Of a stretch of DNA of 57,263 bases, positions 25,632 to 35,047 are shown piece by piece. The first letter of the stretch is position 1. Each line of letters starts with the position of its first letter. A program made the position numbers and the translations under genes. The DNA is from Verrucomicrobiota bacterium (GTDB lineage: Bacteria > Verrucomicrobiota > Verrucomicrobiia > Verrucomicrobiales > Verrucomicrobiaceae), in the NCBI GenBank assembly GCA_017301975.1, contig JAFLEI010000041.1, positions 1 to 57,263 of the forward strand. The letters are read 5' to 3'. A model generated the notes under the pieces. The model had not been told where the DNA came from, did no database searches, and saw only the letters and a program-made list of their open reading frames with translations.

Positions 25632-25640
25632 TGCTATACT
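25632..25640 (+). promoter_or_regulatory. Possible extended -10 promoter element
   Basis: TGCTATACT matches the extended -10 form TGnTATAAT with one mismatch, in an AT-rich stretch. No matching -35 hexamer lies at the usual distance. It is about 250 bases upstream of the PEP-CTERM start, so it is only a weak candidate. Confidence 0.2.
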
Positions 25641-25892
25641 TTTTACAATAAGGCTAAGATTGGGGGCGGGTTGGTTGAGACTTCGCTGAGTTTTAGCCTC
25701 GCAAAAAACGGTGCTGGTTTTTGACATCAACCGGCATGCATGAAATGACCAGTTCTCTGGGGAAAACGGCTTTTTGTGGGACGGGATGCAGAGCTGCAAT
25801 CGAGGCATTGCAAGCATCGAAAGGTGGGCATTCGTCTTATAAGGCTACACTTACCATTCGGCATTTGAGTCTTTCTTCTTTTTGCCGACTGT

Positions 25893-26624
25893 ATGGCTGT
25901 TATGAAAATAATCCCGTCTCTACTCACGCTTGTATTCGCAACAGCCATCACCTGCAAAGCTGATGTCATCACACAAACCGTTGATTTTGGCACCATCACC
26001 GGTGGCAGCCAATTCTACTTCAACCAGTTCAACACGGCTCTGGGTACGCTGACTGGCGTCACCTTGGACTGGACGGTGAATTCGAGCATCACCTCGGCCT
26101 CCATCAAAAACGAGAACGCTGGCACCGTCACGATCAGCAAGATCTCCTTCACCAACACCGTGGAAGGCTATGTGCCCTCGGTCGGGGACACCGGTGATCT
26201 GGTGGCAGAAGTGGCCAAAGCCAAAAGCATCACTCCAGCGGGAGGCACGGTGACCCTGGCCCCCGGCGAAACCTACAACTACGGGAGCGTGGCCTTCAGC
26301 GGGTTCACCCAGACTGACAACTACACCTCCTCCGATGCGAACTTCACCGACTACCAGGGAACCGGAACGGTGCCGCTGTATCTGGCCAACACGTTTGGTG
26401 CGACTCCGACCGCATCGGGCTCAGGCAGCACGACTTCCTGGCTGACGAGCATCACCGGCAGCACGACGGGCAACCTGGTCGTGACTTATAATTACACCGC
26501 GGCTCCCATCGCGCCGGTTCCGGAGCCTCCTTCGCTCCTGCTGGGCTTCGGTGGCATTCTGGGCATGGCGGGATTTGCCTTCAAGCGCCGCACCAAAAAC
26601 CTGGCCGCCGCTGCCGTGGCCTGA
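25893..26624 (+). CDS. PEP-CTERM sorted surface protein
   Basis: A 243-residue exported protein with a signal peptide (KIIPSLLTLVFATAITCKA) and a Thr/Ser/Gly-rich, beta-structured middle with almost no Cys. The C-terminus is a textbook exosortase sorting signal: VPEPPS, a hydrophobic stretch (LLLGFGGILGMAGFAF), then a basic cluster KRRTK, followed by an Ala-rich tail. Either ATG 25893 or ATG 25902 could be the start; 25902 gives a more usual n-region. It lies 27 bp upstream of the exosortase gene, so it is the obvious local substrate. Its function outside the cell (matrix or adhesive protein) is not known. Confidence 0.9.
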   Translation: MAVMKIIPSLLTLVFATAITCKADVITQTVDFGTITGGSQFYFNQFNTALGTLTGVTLDWTVNSSITSASIKNENAGTVTISKISFTNTVEGYVPSVGDTGDLVAEVAKAKSITPAGGTVTLAPGETYNYGSVAFSGFTQTDNYTSSDANFTDYQGTGTVPLYLANTFGATPTASGSGSTTSWLTSITGSTTGNLVVTYNYTAAPIAPVPEPPSLLLGFGGILGMAGFAFKRRTKNLAAAAVA

Positions 26625-26651
26625 TCCATCACCCCTTCACCTTCCGCTCTC

Positions 26652-28229
26652 TTGAACTCCCGGAACCCAGCAAGAAGCAGATCGCTGTGGCTGCTGCCAG
26701 CCTCATCCGTTGTCTGCCTTATTTTTGCCCTTCAAGAGATCTGGATTCGACACCCAGCCAGTCACTTCTTCCCGCTTCCTCTTCTTGCGTGGTTCTGGCT
26801 GGCGAAACGAGACGGCATGTTCCGTGCCGTCTCGTTTCCACAACATCCGACCGCCTTTAAATGGCTGGTCACATGCCATCTGCTGCTGGCGCTCGCAGCC
26901 TTTTTGCTGGTCTCCCCCTTCATGGCGGGTCTGGCGTGTGTGATGAGCTCTGCAGCACTGGCTGCTGCGAAGGGAAAACCGACCGAGCATGAAGCTCCTG
27001 CATGGTCTCTTCCCGCCCTTTCTCTATTTTTTATTCCGCCGCCGATGATGCTGGACCAGCAGGTGCACCAGATGCTGGCCGGACTGGCGGCCCGCCTCAG
27101 CCAGGGATGGCTGGATGCGATGCAGGTGCTGCACGTGGTGCAGGGCACGATCGTCGCGACAGCGGAGAAACGCTTTTTTGTGGATGATGCGTGCAGCGGC
27201 ACGAACACGATGATGGTGGCCATTTGCGTGGCACTGATCATCAGCTGCCTGAACAACCGGTCATGGATCCATGCGCTGGTGCTGCTGGTGACAGCGGGAC
27301 TGATTTCGGTGGCCTCGAATGTGCTGCGAATCTGCCTGGTGATCGGCGGCCTGCACTACTGGAGGCTTGAGCTTGACCACGGAGCGGCCCATGAGGCGGT
27401 GGGGGTGGTGTTCTTCCTGCTGGACCTGCTGCTGGTGTGGAGCGCGGACCACGGCTGGCACTTTGCCCTGAACAGCACCCGGCGCACAGAACGCGCTGAT
27501 CCTTATGGTACGCCGAAAAATGCGGAGGCTGCTCCGGGGATGCTCGGCGGCCTGAGCCTGGGCGCGGCGTTCATCGGCATGGTGCTGCTTCTTGGACCTG
27601 AAGTGCTGGCACTCACCCGCCCTTCGACGGGATCTGGAACGGCAAAGGTGCTCACCGAAAACGATGGATTCAGCATGCCGGGAGAACTGGCCGGGTGGGT
27701 GCGCGCAGGTGACAAGCCGGTGGAGAATTCGATGATCGGCAATCTGGGTGTGCGCAACCAGGTGTGGCTCTACCGCAAGGGAGGGCTGGAGGCCTACGTG
27801 GCGGTGAATTTTCCCTTCCTGGGATTTCACGACACGCGGCTGTGCTACCTCGGCCAGGGCTGGCAGTTTCAAAACCAGGTGGATGGATCGCTGCCGGGCG
27901 ACACGCAAAACACGGTGCGCTTTCTGGAAATGAACCAGCCCACCGAACTGGCCCGCGCCCACCTGTGGCTGAGCGTGCTGGATGAAAACGGGACGGCGCA
28001 GACTTTCGCGAGTGAAAAGACGCTGGACCGCATGACGGAGCGGCTGATTTCGCGCTGGTCCAACCCCACACCGGTCCTGAACACTTACGTGCTGCAGATC
28101 ATGGCGGTGGAACCGGACAATGACTCCAGCTCGCGGAGCGCCGTGACGGAACTTCTGGCCGAGGCGCGCAACTGCCTGGCCCAATCTCTTGTGAACCACA
28201 GCCCCCATGCAGGAAAGGAAAGCGAATGA
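26652..28229 (+). CDS. Exosortase fused to an EpsI-like C-terminal domain
   Basis: A 525-residue membrane protein that should cut and sort PEP-CTERM proteins. The N-terminal part has eight or so hydrophobic segments and the three conserved catalytic residues: C181 in DDACSGTNTM, R226 in SNVLRI, and H247 in GAAHEAVGV. After the last membrane segments a soluble domain from about 334 onward has EpsI (DUF3485) marks: GWVRAGDK, then FHDTRLCYLGQGW near 390-403. EpsI is usually a separate protein in proteobacterial loci or fused to exosortase in some lineages. The start is TTG 26652, since no ATG or GTG precedes the first membrane segment. Its stop overlaps the next ATG. Confidence 0.88.
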   Translation: MNSRNPARSRSLWLLPASSVVCLIFALQEIWIRHPASHFFPLPLLAWFWLAKRDGMFRAVSFPQHPTAFKWLVTCHLLLALAAFLLVSPFMAGLACVMSSAALAAAKGKPTEHEAPAWSLPALSLFFIPPPMMLDQQVHQMLAGLAARLSQGWLDAMQVLHVVQGTIVATAEKRFFVDDACSGTNTMMVAICVALIISCLNNRSWIHALVLLVTAGLISVASNVLRICLVIGGLHYWRLELDHGAAHEAVGVVFFLLDLLLVWSADHGWHFALNSTRRTERADPYGTPKNAEAAPGMLGGLSLGAAFIGMVLLLGPEVLALTRPSTGSGTAKVLTENDGFSMPGELAGWVRAGDKPVENSMIGNLGVRNQVWLYRKGGLEAYVAVNFPFLGFHDTRLCYLGQGWQFQNQVDGSLPGDTQNTVRFLEMNQPTELARAHLWLSVLDENGTAQTFASEKTLDRMTERLISRWSNPTPVLNTYVLQIMAVEPDNDSSSRSAVTELLAEARNCLAQSLVNHSPHAGKESE

Positions 28230-29710
28230 TCGATCATTTCATTGAGGAAACACGATTCCGGCTCACCTCGATGCTGGAAGAACGCAGGCCTGTGGACGGC
28301 CTGCTGGGACTGCCGGCGTTTTTTACGCTGATCCTGCTGGGATTCATGGTGGTGAATTCGCGCGATGACTTCAGCCGGGAGCGACTGCTCCAGCTGGAAC
28401 GAGAGGCGCAGAGCCAGCTGGACCAGGGACATTTCGTGGAAGCACGGCTGGCGGCCATGCGGCTGATGCAAGATGGCACGCAGAACTCCAAGGCGATCCT
28501 GATCGAAGCCAAGGCGCTGCGGGGGATGGGGAGAGAGAGTGATGCGCTGCGTCTGCTGTCCCGCATCGCGCCGAATGACGGGCCGGGCTACGCACCCGCC
28601 CATGTGATCCAGGCCACGATCCTCCTGGCGCAGAAGAGTCCGGATGTGGGCGCGGCTTTTGGGCACATCCACAAAGCCCTGCTGAGCGATCCTGCGAGCC
28701 AGGACGCGCAGGAACTGGCCGCACGCTTTGCCGCAGGACAGCGGCGCTGGACGACGGTGCTGGAACATCTGGACAAGATGGAGCTGACGAAGCGCCCTGA
28801 CCTGATGATGATGAAGGCGACGGCGCTGCAATTTTCCGGGCAGGATGAGGCGGCGGTGGAATTTGCCCATGAGGCGGAGACTGCGCTGCGCGAGATGGCG
28901 AAAGCGCCAGGGGCGAATGGTCCGGAGGTGCGTTTTTCCATCGCCGTAAGCCTGAGCCTGCAGCGCAAGTTTGGTGAGGCGGTGCAGTGGATCGTGGGCT
29001 CGCTCGACGGGAAAGCTCCCACACGGGAGGAGCGCCAGCTGGTGGGCGGCATTTATCTTTCCTGGAGCAGGCACCTGAAGCAGCAGCCGATGAGCGACCG
29101 CATGGAAGTGCTGAAACTGCTGGAGCAGGGCATCCAGATCAGCCCGGAAAGCCAGGACCTGATCATGGCCTTTCTGGGCGACTGCGAGGAGCTGACGAGC
29201 AACGGTGCTGATCGCCAGCGCTACGTGGAGCGAATTCTCGGGAACGGCGGGATCTCCACGTCCTTTCTGCACTACTACCTCGGAGTGCTGGACTGGAAGC
29301 AGGGCAACCGGGAGTCCGCGAAGTCACATTTTGAGCTCGCCAGTTCACTCAACCCTGGCTTCAAGGTGATCGGCAACAACCTGGCGATGGCGATTGCCTC
29401 GGTCTCCATGGACCGGGCGGAACTGGAAAAAGCGCTGGCGATGATCAATGAACTGCTGGGGCAGGAGCCGAACAATCCGTTCTTCCTCGACACCCGGGGG
29501 CATGTGTACGCGAAGCTGGGCCAGTTTAAGGAGGCCGTGGGTGACTTTGAGCGCTGCCTGCCTAACGCCCGTGACAAAAAATCCTGCCACGTCAAACTGG
29601 CGGACTTGTACGAGCAGCTGGGCATGAAGGAGCTGGCGTCCAAGCATCGGTCGGCCTCGCTGGTGCACATGGCCGAGCCAGCGGCGACGGCTACGTCGGC
29701 TGCGCGCTAG
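28226..29710 (+). CDS. Membrane-anchored TPR protein of the exosortase locus
   Basis: A 494-residue protein with one N-terminal membrane segment (about 27-44, LLGLPAFFTLILLGFMVV) followed by helical repeats of the tetratricopeptide type through the rest, clearest near the end (HYYLGVLDWKQGNRESAKSH, then GHVYAKLGQFKEAVGDFERC). The repeats should face the periplasm. ATG 28226 overlaps the exosortase stop, indicating coupling. TPR proteins are common partners of exosortase and EPS systems, where they are thought to act as scaffolds; the precise role here is unknown. Confidence 0.85.
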   Translation: MIDHFIEETRFRLTSMLEERRPVDGLLGLPAFFTLILLGFMVVNSRDDFSRERLLQLEREAQSQLDQGHFVEARLAAMRLMQDGTQNSKAILIEAKALRGMGRESDALRLLSRIAPNDGPGYAPAHVIQATILLAQKSPDVGAAFGHIHKALLSDPASQDAQELAARFAAGQRRWTTVLEHLDKMELTKRPDLMMMKATALQFSGQDEAAVEFAHEAETALREMAKAPGANGPEVRFSIAVSLSLQRKFGEAVQWIVGSLDGKAPTREERQLVGGIYLSWSRHLKQQPMSDRMEVLKLLEQGIQISPESQDLIMAFLGDCEELTSNGADRQRYVERILGNGGISTSFLHYYLGVLDWKQGNRESAKSHFELASSLNPGFKVIGNNLAMAIASVSMDRAELEKALAMINELLGQEPNNPFFLDTRGHVYAKLGQFKEAVGDFERCLPNARDKKSCHVKLADLYEQLGMKELASKHRSASLVHMAEPAATATSAAR

Positions 29711-29910
29711 GGCGCAGCAGGCGAGGGCTTCCCGCGCGTTTCGATGGGCTGGGAGCCGCGGTTGGCGGTGGTAAGGGGCACATGAATGGGAGTCTGAAGC
29801 GTGCTGAACGGCGTAACCCATTTGCGGTCTAAAGAGGGCGCACCTTGACATCGGGGGTGAAAGCATGCCCTAAGTACGCCCTTTTTCCGATACAACCTGT
29901 TCATACGCAC

Positions 29911-32502
29911 ATGCCCAAAACCCTGATCATTGCCGAAAAGCCCAGTGTCGCAGCCGATCTTGCCCGTGCACTGGCCAAAGCCCCCGGCATGAAGCCCTTC
30001 GTGAAAGAGAAGGACTGGTATGAGAATGAAACGCATGTGATCTCCTCCGCCGTGGGCCATTTGCTGGAGCTGGGGATGCCGATGGTGGACGGGAAGAAAA
30101 TCGGCTGGGGCTTCACCAGCCTGCCGATCATGCCGGAGCAGTTTGAGCTCAATCCCATCGAGCAAAGCGCGGACCGCTACAAGCTGCTGACGAAGCTGCT
30201 GAAACGCAAGGACGTAGACAGTGTGATCAATGCGTGCGATGCCGGGCGCGAGGGTGAGCTGATTTTCCGCTACATCATGGATGCGAGCGGCTGCAAGAAG
30301 CCGGTGCAGCGGCTGTGGATGCAGTCCATGACCCAGGGCTCGATTCTGGATGCTTACAAGCATTTGCGCAGCAACGAGCAGATGCTGCCGCTGGCGGATG
30401 CGGCGAAGTGCCGGAGTGAAAGCGACTGGCTGGTGGGCATCAATGGGACACGTGCGCTGACGGCGCTAAATTCGCGCCATGGCGGCTTCCGCCTGACGCC
30501 GGTGGGCCGGGTGCAGACGCCGACGCTGTCGGTGCTGGCGCAGCGTGAGCGAGACATCGCCGCCTTTGTGCCGCGCACCTATTTTGAAGCCATCGCGTTG
30601 TTTGAAGTGAAGGCCGGGCAGTATTCGGGCCGGTGGATCGATGAGAGCTTCAAGAAGGACGAGAACGACGAGCACAAGAAAGCCGAACGTCTATGGGACG
30701 AGGGTACCGCGCAGGCCATCGCTGACCGTTGCAAGGGCAAGCCGGGGATCATTGAACAGATTACGAAGCCGACACGGCAGGCCCCTCCCCTGCTCTACGA
30801 TCTGACCAGCCTGCAGCGTGAGGCGAGCAACCGCTTTGGATTCTCCGCGCGGCGCACGCTGCAAATTGCGCAGGCGCTTTATGAGAAGTTCAAGGTGCTG
30901 ACTTATCCTCGTACGGATTCACGCCATCTGCCGGAAGATTATCTTGGCACGGTGACGGACACGCTGAAGACTTTTGCGAGCCATGACAGCCGCAAGCAGG
31001 ACGCGCTGCCGCATGAGCTGGGCACGCATGCCGCCACGGCGCTGGACAAGAAGTGGGTGCGGCCGAACAAGCGAATTTTCGACAGCAGCAAGGTAAGCGA
31101 TCACTTTGCGATCATCCCCACGGGGCAGATTCCGCCGAAGGAACTGCCGGAGGCGGAGCAGAAGCTTTTTGACATGGTGGCACGCCGTTTTGTGGCGGTG
31201 TTTTTCCCTGCGGCTGAATTCGAAGTGACCACGCGCATCACGCGTGTGGGCCAGGATGCGTTCCAGAGCAATGGCAAGGTGCTCAAGGAGCCGGGCTGGC
31301 TGGGTGTCTATGGCAAGAAGGCGGCGGAAGAGGCTGCTGAGGGTGGTGAAGATGCCGCCAAGCTGCTGGTGGCCGCGAATCCCGGCGACAAGGCGAACAC
31401 GCTGGATGTGGAGGTGAACGAGCACCAGACGAAGCCGCCGCCACGTTTCACGGAAGCCACGATTCTTTCCATGATGGAAGGCGCCGGCAAGCTGGTGGAG
31501 GACGAAGAGCTGGCAGAAGCGATGAGCGAACGTGGCCTCGGAACGCCTGCGACGCGTGCGGCGATCATCGAAGGTCTGATCATGGACCGGTACATCGAGC
31601 GCGTGCAGCGAGACTTCCATGTAACTGCCAAGGGGCTGGCCCTGATTGAGCAGATCAGCGCGATCGGCATTGATGCGCTGAGTTCACCGGAAATGACCGG
31701 CCAGTGGGAGTACAAGCTGCGCCAGATGGAACATCGCGAGCTGGACCGTGCCAGCTTCATGCGGGACATCCGCCACCTGACCAAGCAGGTGGTGGAAAAA
31801 ACCAAGGCGTACTCGAAAGCCGCCAAGGACAAGGTGTTCCCTGACTTCCAAGCCACCTGCGGCGTGTGCGGCAGCAAGGAAGGCTACAAGCAGACCGAGG
31901 AATTCTACGGCTGCAAAAATCCGAAGTGCAAGGTGCGCGTTTTCAAGACCGTGGCGAGCCGTACACTGAGCGACGATGAAATTCGTACGCTGATCGAGAC
32001 ACGGTTCCTCGGGCCGCTCGAAGGTTTCCGCAGCAAGAAGGGCAAGGAGTTCAGCGCGGCGCTGCAGATCAAGGACGACATGAAGATCGCGTTCGTCTTT
32101 GGCGACGGGTCCGATCCGGACAGCATCAACTGGGACGAATGCCCGGTGATCGCGGACTGCCCGGTCTGCGCCAAGAAGGGCCGCAAGGGTGAGAAGATCT
32201 ACGAAACGCCGGATGCGTACCAGTGCAAGATCAACGCCACGGAGACATCCAAGTGCAATGCACGGCTGCCGAAGAAGCTGTGTCAGAAGGACATCACGCC
32301 GGAGAATGCGCGCGAGTTCTTCGTCGATGGCAAGACCTCGCTGATCACGGGCATGATTTCCAAACGTGGTCGTCCGTTCAGCACCTTCCTGGTCTGCACG
32401 CCCGGTGAGAAGCGCATCATGGGCTGGGAGTTCCCGCCGCGTGAAGCGAAGCCGAAGGCCGAGAAGAAGGCGAAGAAGCCTGCGGGTGTGAGCGGTCGGT
32501 GA
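29911..32502 (+). CDS. topB: DNA topoisomerase III
   Basis: An 863-residue type IA topoisomerase that relaxes and decatenates DNA by passing one strand through a transient single-strand break. The Toprim domain begins TLIIAEKPSVA (E9) and contains NACDAGREGELIFRY; the active-site tyrosine is Y332 in LTYPRTDSR. Two C-terminal Cys-rich zinc ribbons are visible (CGVCGSKEGY with GCKNPKCK, then CPVCAKK with CKINATETSKCNA), followed by a Lys-rich tail. The start is ATG 29911, which begins the Toprim strand; an upstream open frame from 29845 has no conserved sequence. It is preceded by 200 bp without a gene and is probably transcribed alone. Confidence 0.93.
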   Translation: MPKTLIIAEKPSVAADLARALAKAPGMKPFVKEKDWYENETHVISSAVGHLLELGMPMVDGKKIGWGFTSLPIMPEQFELNPIEQSADRYKLLTKLLKRKDVDSVINACDAGREGELIFRYIMDASGCKKPVQRLWMQSMTQGSILDAYKHLRSNEQMLPLADAAKCRSESDWLVGINGTRALTALNSRHGGFRLTPVGRVQTPTLSVLAQRERDIAAFVPRTYFEAIALFEVKAGQYSGRWIDESFKKDENDEHKKAERLWDEGTAQAIADRCKGKPGIIEQITKPTRQAPPLLYDLTSLQREASNRFGFSARRTLQIAQALYEKFKVLTYPRTDSRHLPEDYLGTVTDTLKTFASHDSRKQDALPHELGTHAATALDKKWVRPNKRIFDSSKVSDHFAIIPTGQIPPKELPEAEQKLFDMVARRFVAVFFPAAEFEVTTRITRVGQDAFQSNGKVLKEPGWLGVYGKKAAEEAAEGGEDAAKLLVAANPGDKANTLDVEVNEHQTKPPPRFTEATILSMMEGAGKLVEDEELAEAMSERGLGTPATRAAIIEGLIMDRYIERVQRDFHVTAKGLALIEQISAIGIDALSSPEMTGQWEYKLRQMEHRELDRASFMRDIRHLTKQVVEKTKAYSKAAKDKVFPDFQATCGVCGSKEGYKQTEEFYGCKNPKCKVRVFKTVASRTLSDDEIRTLIETRFLGPLEGFRSKKGKEFSAALQIKDDMKIAFVFGDGSDPDSINWDECPVIADCPVCAKKGRKGEKIYETPDAYQCKINATETSKCNARLPKKLCQKDITPENAREFFVDGKTSLITGMISKRGRPFSTFLVCTPGEKRIMGWEFPPREAKPKAEKKAKKPAGVSGR

Positions 32503-32520
32503 GGAATGGCCGCACCCAGG

Positions 32521-32537
32521 AGGGGTATTAAGCCCCT
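32521..32537 (+). terminator. Weak hairpin after topB
   Basis: AGGGG at 32521-32525 pairs with CCCCT at 32533-32537 around a seven-base loop, 18 bases past the topB stop. It is followed only by ATTT, so it would be a poor intrinsic terminator on its own; the AGGAT hairpin 30 bases on may help. Confidence 0.35.
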
Positions 32538-32568
32538 ATTTGGGACCGGCGGATGAGGCGGAGCGTAG

Positions 32569-32587
32569 AGGGATCAGGATGATCCTT
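32569..32587. terminator. AGGAT-loop hairpin between convergent genes
   Basis: AGGGATC pairs with GATCCTT (one G-T pair) around the loop AGGAT at 32576-32580. It lies between the ends of topB and the thioesterase gene, which converge, so it could serve both strands. It is followed by CTCCTGT, similar to the sequence after the hairpin at 49809-49825. Confidence 0.45.
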
Positions 32588-32618
32588 CTCCTGTCGGCCC
32601 AGTTGCGGTGAGATTGGG

Positions 32619-33044
32619 CTACCTGGCTTTGGCGAGGTGGGCGTATTTCGTTTTCCAGTCTTCGGGGAGGCGGGCGGGGCGGCCTTCGGGCATTTGGACG
32701 AGGGCGAGGGACTGGCGGCAGGTGATGAGGAGGGCGTGGTCTTCGGCGCGGCGCATTTCAAAGGAGCACCAGAAGCGGACGCGTTCGACGGTTTCAAGCC
32801 TGCCGTGGATGATGAGCTCGTCGCCGAGTCTGGCGGGCTTTTTGTAGTCGATCTCGGTGCGGACGACGACGGGGAAAAGGTGGGTCTGGGCCATGTCGCG
32901 CAGCTTCATGCCCATGAGTCCGGCGAGGCGCGTGCGCGCGGTCTCGATCATGCGGAGGTAGGCGATGTTGTGGACGACGCCGCCGCAGTCGGTGTCGAAG
33001 AACATGACTTCTTCGCGGGTTTCAATGGTCGGCGTTTCTTGCAT
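32619..33044 (-). CDS. YbgC/4HBT-type acyl-CoA thioesterase
   Basis: A 141-residue hot-dog fold thioesterase that hydrolyses acyl-CoA or acyl-carrier thioesters in the cytoplasm. The signature is FFDTDCGGVVHNIAYLRMIE at 15-34, matching the YbgC pattern with the catalytic Asp at D17 and the conserved ETART right after. It is one full domain, normal length. Its start codon is separated from the IspH stop by a single base, so the two are surely co-transcribed. Substrate is unknown; no tol-pal genes are adjacent. Confidence 0.88.
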   Translation of the reverse strand: MQETPTIETREEVMFFDTDCGGVVHNIAYLRMIETARTRLAGLMGMKLRDMAQTHLFPVVVRTEIDYKKPARLGDELIIHGRLETVERVRFWCSFEMRRAEDHALLITCRQSLALVQMPEGRPARLPEDWKTKYAHLAKAR

Positions 33045-33045
33045 G

Positions 33046-34290
33046 TCAGTTCAAATCCAAGGCAGCGCGGACGGCGGCTTCATCGACTCCGCGGAGGCCA
33101 AAGACGCGCAGGACGGTGTCTTCGATGAGATTGTTGGGGCAGGAGGCGCCGGCGGTGATGCCGACGGTGACCGGGCCGTCTCCGGCGAGCTTGGTGGAAT
33201 AGCTTTCTTTCTCGGCCTTGAGGTGGAGATCGAAATGGACGATCTGCTCCAGGGATTTGAGGCAGTCGGCGGTGCGGATGAAGAAGGTGGGGAGCTGCTG
33301 CTCGCCGATTTCGACGAGGTGGGTGGTGTTGGAGCTGTTGTAGCCGCCGACGACGAGGAGGACGTCCAGGGGCTGCTTGAGCAGGCCGAAGAGGGAGTCC
33401 TGGCGCTCCTGAGTGGCGCCGCAGATGGTGTCGAAGACCTGGAAATTGGTGACGCCAGCTTCGGGGCCATGGCGGTCGAGCACGGCCTGACGGAGGCGGC
33501 GCTGCACTTCCTCGGTCTCTGATTTGAGCATGGTGGTCTGATTGGCGACACCGATGCGGGTGAGGTGCAGGTCGGGGTCAAAGCCGTCGGAACGAGCACT
33601 GGCAGGAAAACGCGTCATGAAGGCTTCCTTGTCTCCGCCGTTGCGGATGTAGTCGCAGACGTAATCGACATCGGCCAGGGTGAGGACGACGAGGTAGTTG
33701 CCCATGCCGTCGTCTCCCATGGCGCGGGAAGAGGTGGCGCGTGTTTCCTCGTGGCTGGCCTTGCCGTGAATGATGGAGGTGTAGCCGGTCTTGGCGTACT
33801 GGCGGACGCGCTTCCAGACGCTCATGACATCTCCGCAGGTGGTGTCCACCACCATGCAGCCGCGGGCGGCGATGAGCTTCATGAGGCGGGTTTCTGCGCC
33901 GAAGGCGGGCACGATGACCACGTCTTCGGGAGTCATGGTGGCGACCATGGTCTCATGATCGACATTGGGAATGCTGACCACGCCCATTTCGGTGAGCTGG
34001 CGGTTGACCTCCTGATTGTGGATGATTTCTCCGAGGAGGAAGACGCGGCGGTCTGCAAAGACTTTGCGGGCGGCGTAGGCGAGATCGATGGCGCGTTCCA
34101 CGCCATAGCAGAAACCGAAGTCACGGGCGAGGCGCACCGTGGTGCTGCCGATCTGAATCACGCTGCCCTTGGCGCGGATCTGCTCGACGATGTGACTGCG
34201 GTAGTGGGTTTCCACCTCGGCCTGCACACGCTCCATCACCTCCGGGGTGCGAACATTCACACGGCGGGCGGCTGGAGCGGGTGCAGACAT
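33046..34290 (-). CDS. ispH: 4-hydroxy-3-methylbut-2-enyl diphosphate reductase
   Basis: A 414-residue iron-sulfur enzyme making IPP and DMAPP in the last step of the MEP isoprenoid pathway. The three cluster-binding cysteines are C61 (GFCYGVERA), C152 (DTTCGDVM) and C290 (DTICGATQERQ); the substrate-binding EIIHNQEV, HGKASHEET and a later Ser-Asn pair (NSSNTTHL) are present. It is about 100 residues longer than the E. coli type, with a 40-residue N-terminal extension and inserts, like the long cyanobacterial/plant form. It is the first gene of a two-gene unit with the thioesterase. Confidence 0.95.
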   Translation of the reverse strand: MSAPAPAARRVNVRTPEVMERVQAEVETHYRSHIVEQIRAKGSVIQIGSTTVRLARDFGFCYGVERAIDLAYAARKVFADRRVFLLGEIIHNQEVNRQLTEMGVVSIPNVDHETMVATMTPEDVVIVPAFGAETRLMKLIAARGCMVVDTTCGDVMSVWKRVRQYAKTGYTSIIHGKASHEETRATSSRAMGDDGMGNYLVVLTLADVDYVCDYIRNGGDKEAFMTRFPASARSDGFDPDLHLTRIGVANQTTMLKSETEEVQRRLRQAVLDRHGPEAGVTNFQVFDTICGATQERQDSLFGLLKQPLDVLLVVGGYNSSNTTHLVEIGEQQLPTFFIRTADCLKSLEQIVHFDLHLKAEKESYSTKLAGDGPVTVGITAGASCPNNLIEDTVLRVFGLRGVDEAAVRAALDLN

Positions 34291-34308
34291 GAGAGGATTC
34301 AGGATGCT

Positions 34309-34935
34309 TTAGTAGTACATTTTGCCCTTGGCAGCGTCTTCGAAGACCTTGCTGCTCATCATATACGAATCTGGCGGGTCGGCGAGCTTGCTATCATCAA
34401 GAACTGGCAGCGTTTTGCCAATGGTGGCGTCTTCAGGCTGTGAAGCGGCGATGTTGAGCGGGGTGCCGGTGCGGACCATGCTAAAGATTTTCTGCGCGGA
34501 CTTGATGGGCAGGCGGACGCAGCCGTGGGTACAAGGGTAAGGCTTGACCCAGCCCCAGTGCATGCCGTAGGCGGACTTGAACTCCATCCAGAAGGTCATG
34601 GGGTAGCCTGCGCCGGGGCTGCTGGCACGGCGGCGGTTGGCGACCTTGCTGTAGATGGTGAAATTGCCCTTGGGAGTCGGGGTGCTGGCGGTGCCGACGG
34701 AGCATGGGGTGGCGAGCAGCACTTCGTTGCCTTCCATCACGTAAACGCGCTGGGCGCCGGTGCTCATCTTCACCCGGACATTGGCTGGATTTTTCACCGG
34801 CTTCGTCACAGGGTCATAGCTCAGGGAGGAATGGCCGCCCGTTTTGACTGCGGCGCAGTTGCTGAGAGCGAGAGCAAGTCCGGCAAAGGCAAGCGCCTTC
34901 AGGGAATGGCGAACGATGGAGAGGTGGGAATGCAT
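34309..34935 (-). CDS. L,D-transpeptidase (YkuD domain), probable lipoprotein
   Basis: A 208-residue exported enzyme expected to cross-link peptidoglycan or attach proteins to it by L,D-transpeptidation. The catalytic motif is HGCVRLP with H137 and C139, preceded by GYPMTFWMEF and GMHWGW. The N-terminus is a signal peptide (SLKALAFAGLALALSNC) ending in a Cys that could be lipidated, though Asn before the Cys is unusual for a lipobox. I chose ATG 34935, at the base of the signal peptide, in place of a frame that continues to 35301 through the opposite gspE gene. It is 18 bases upstream of the IspH start and diverges from gspE. Confidence 0.88.
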   Translation of the reverse strand: MHSHLSIVRHSLKALAFAGLALALSNCAAVKTGGHSSLSYDPVTKPVKNPANVRVKMSTGAQRVYVMEGNEVLLATPCSVGTASTPTPKGNFTIYSKVANRRRASSPGAGYPMTFWMEFKSAYGMHWGWVKPYPCTHGCVRLPIKSAQKIFSMVRTGTPLNIAASQPEDATIGKTLPVLDDSKLADPPDSYMMSSKVFEDAAKGKMYY

Positions 34936-35047
34936 AGAGGGTGCGCATGTAGCACATGATTGCCCTCGCTCCACGATTTTCTTTATGGATGATAAGCTTG
35001 CAGAGAGTGCGAAACTTCGGCCTCGTTTCAGCGTTGTATCGCCCCAC

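Larger units (their letters stand above)
25088..25892 (+). other. Non-coding gap before the PEP-CTERM gene
   Basis: No open frame here has credible protein content. The region holds the hairpin repeat at 25331-25383 and, from about 25590, AT-rich DNA containing a possible extended -10 promoter. A long 5' leader for the PEP-CTERM gene would be implied if that promoter is used. Confidence 0.45.

Noticed and set aside
30232..30258. Topoisomerase III Toprim motif reads DAGREGE, not DPDREGE
   Set aside because: It looked like loss of a metal-binding Asp, but DAGREGE is common in bacterial TopB proteins, so it is not evidence of an inactive enzyme.
33565..34443. A 292-codon open frame opposite ispH
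   Set aside because: It overlaps the well-supported IspH gene on the other strand and has a low-complexity His/Gly/Ala/Asp translation, typical of an antisense shadow.
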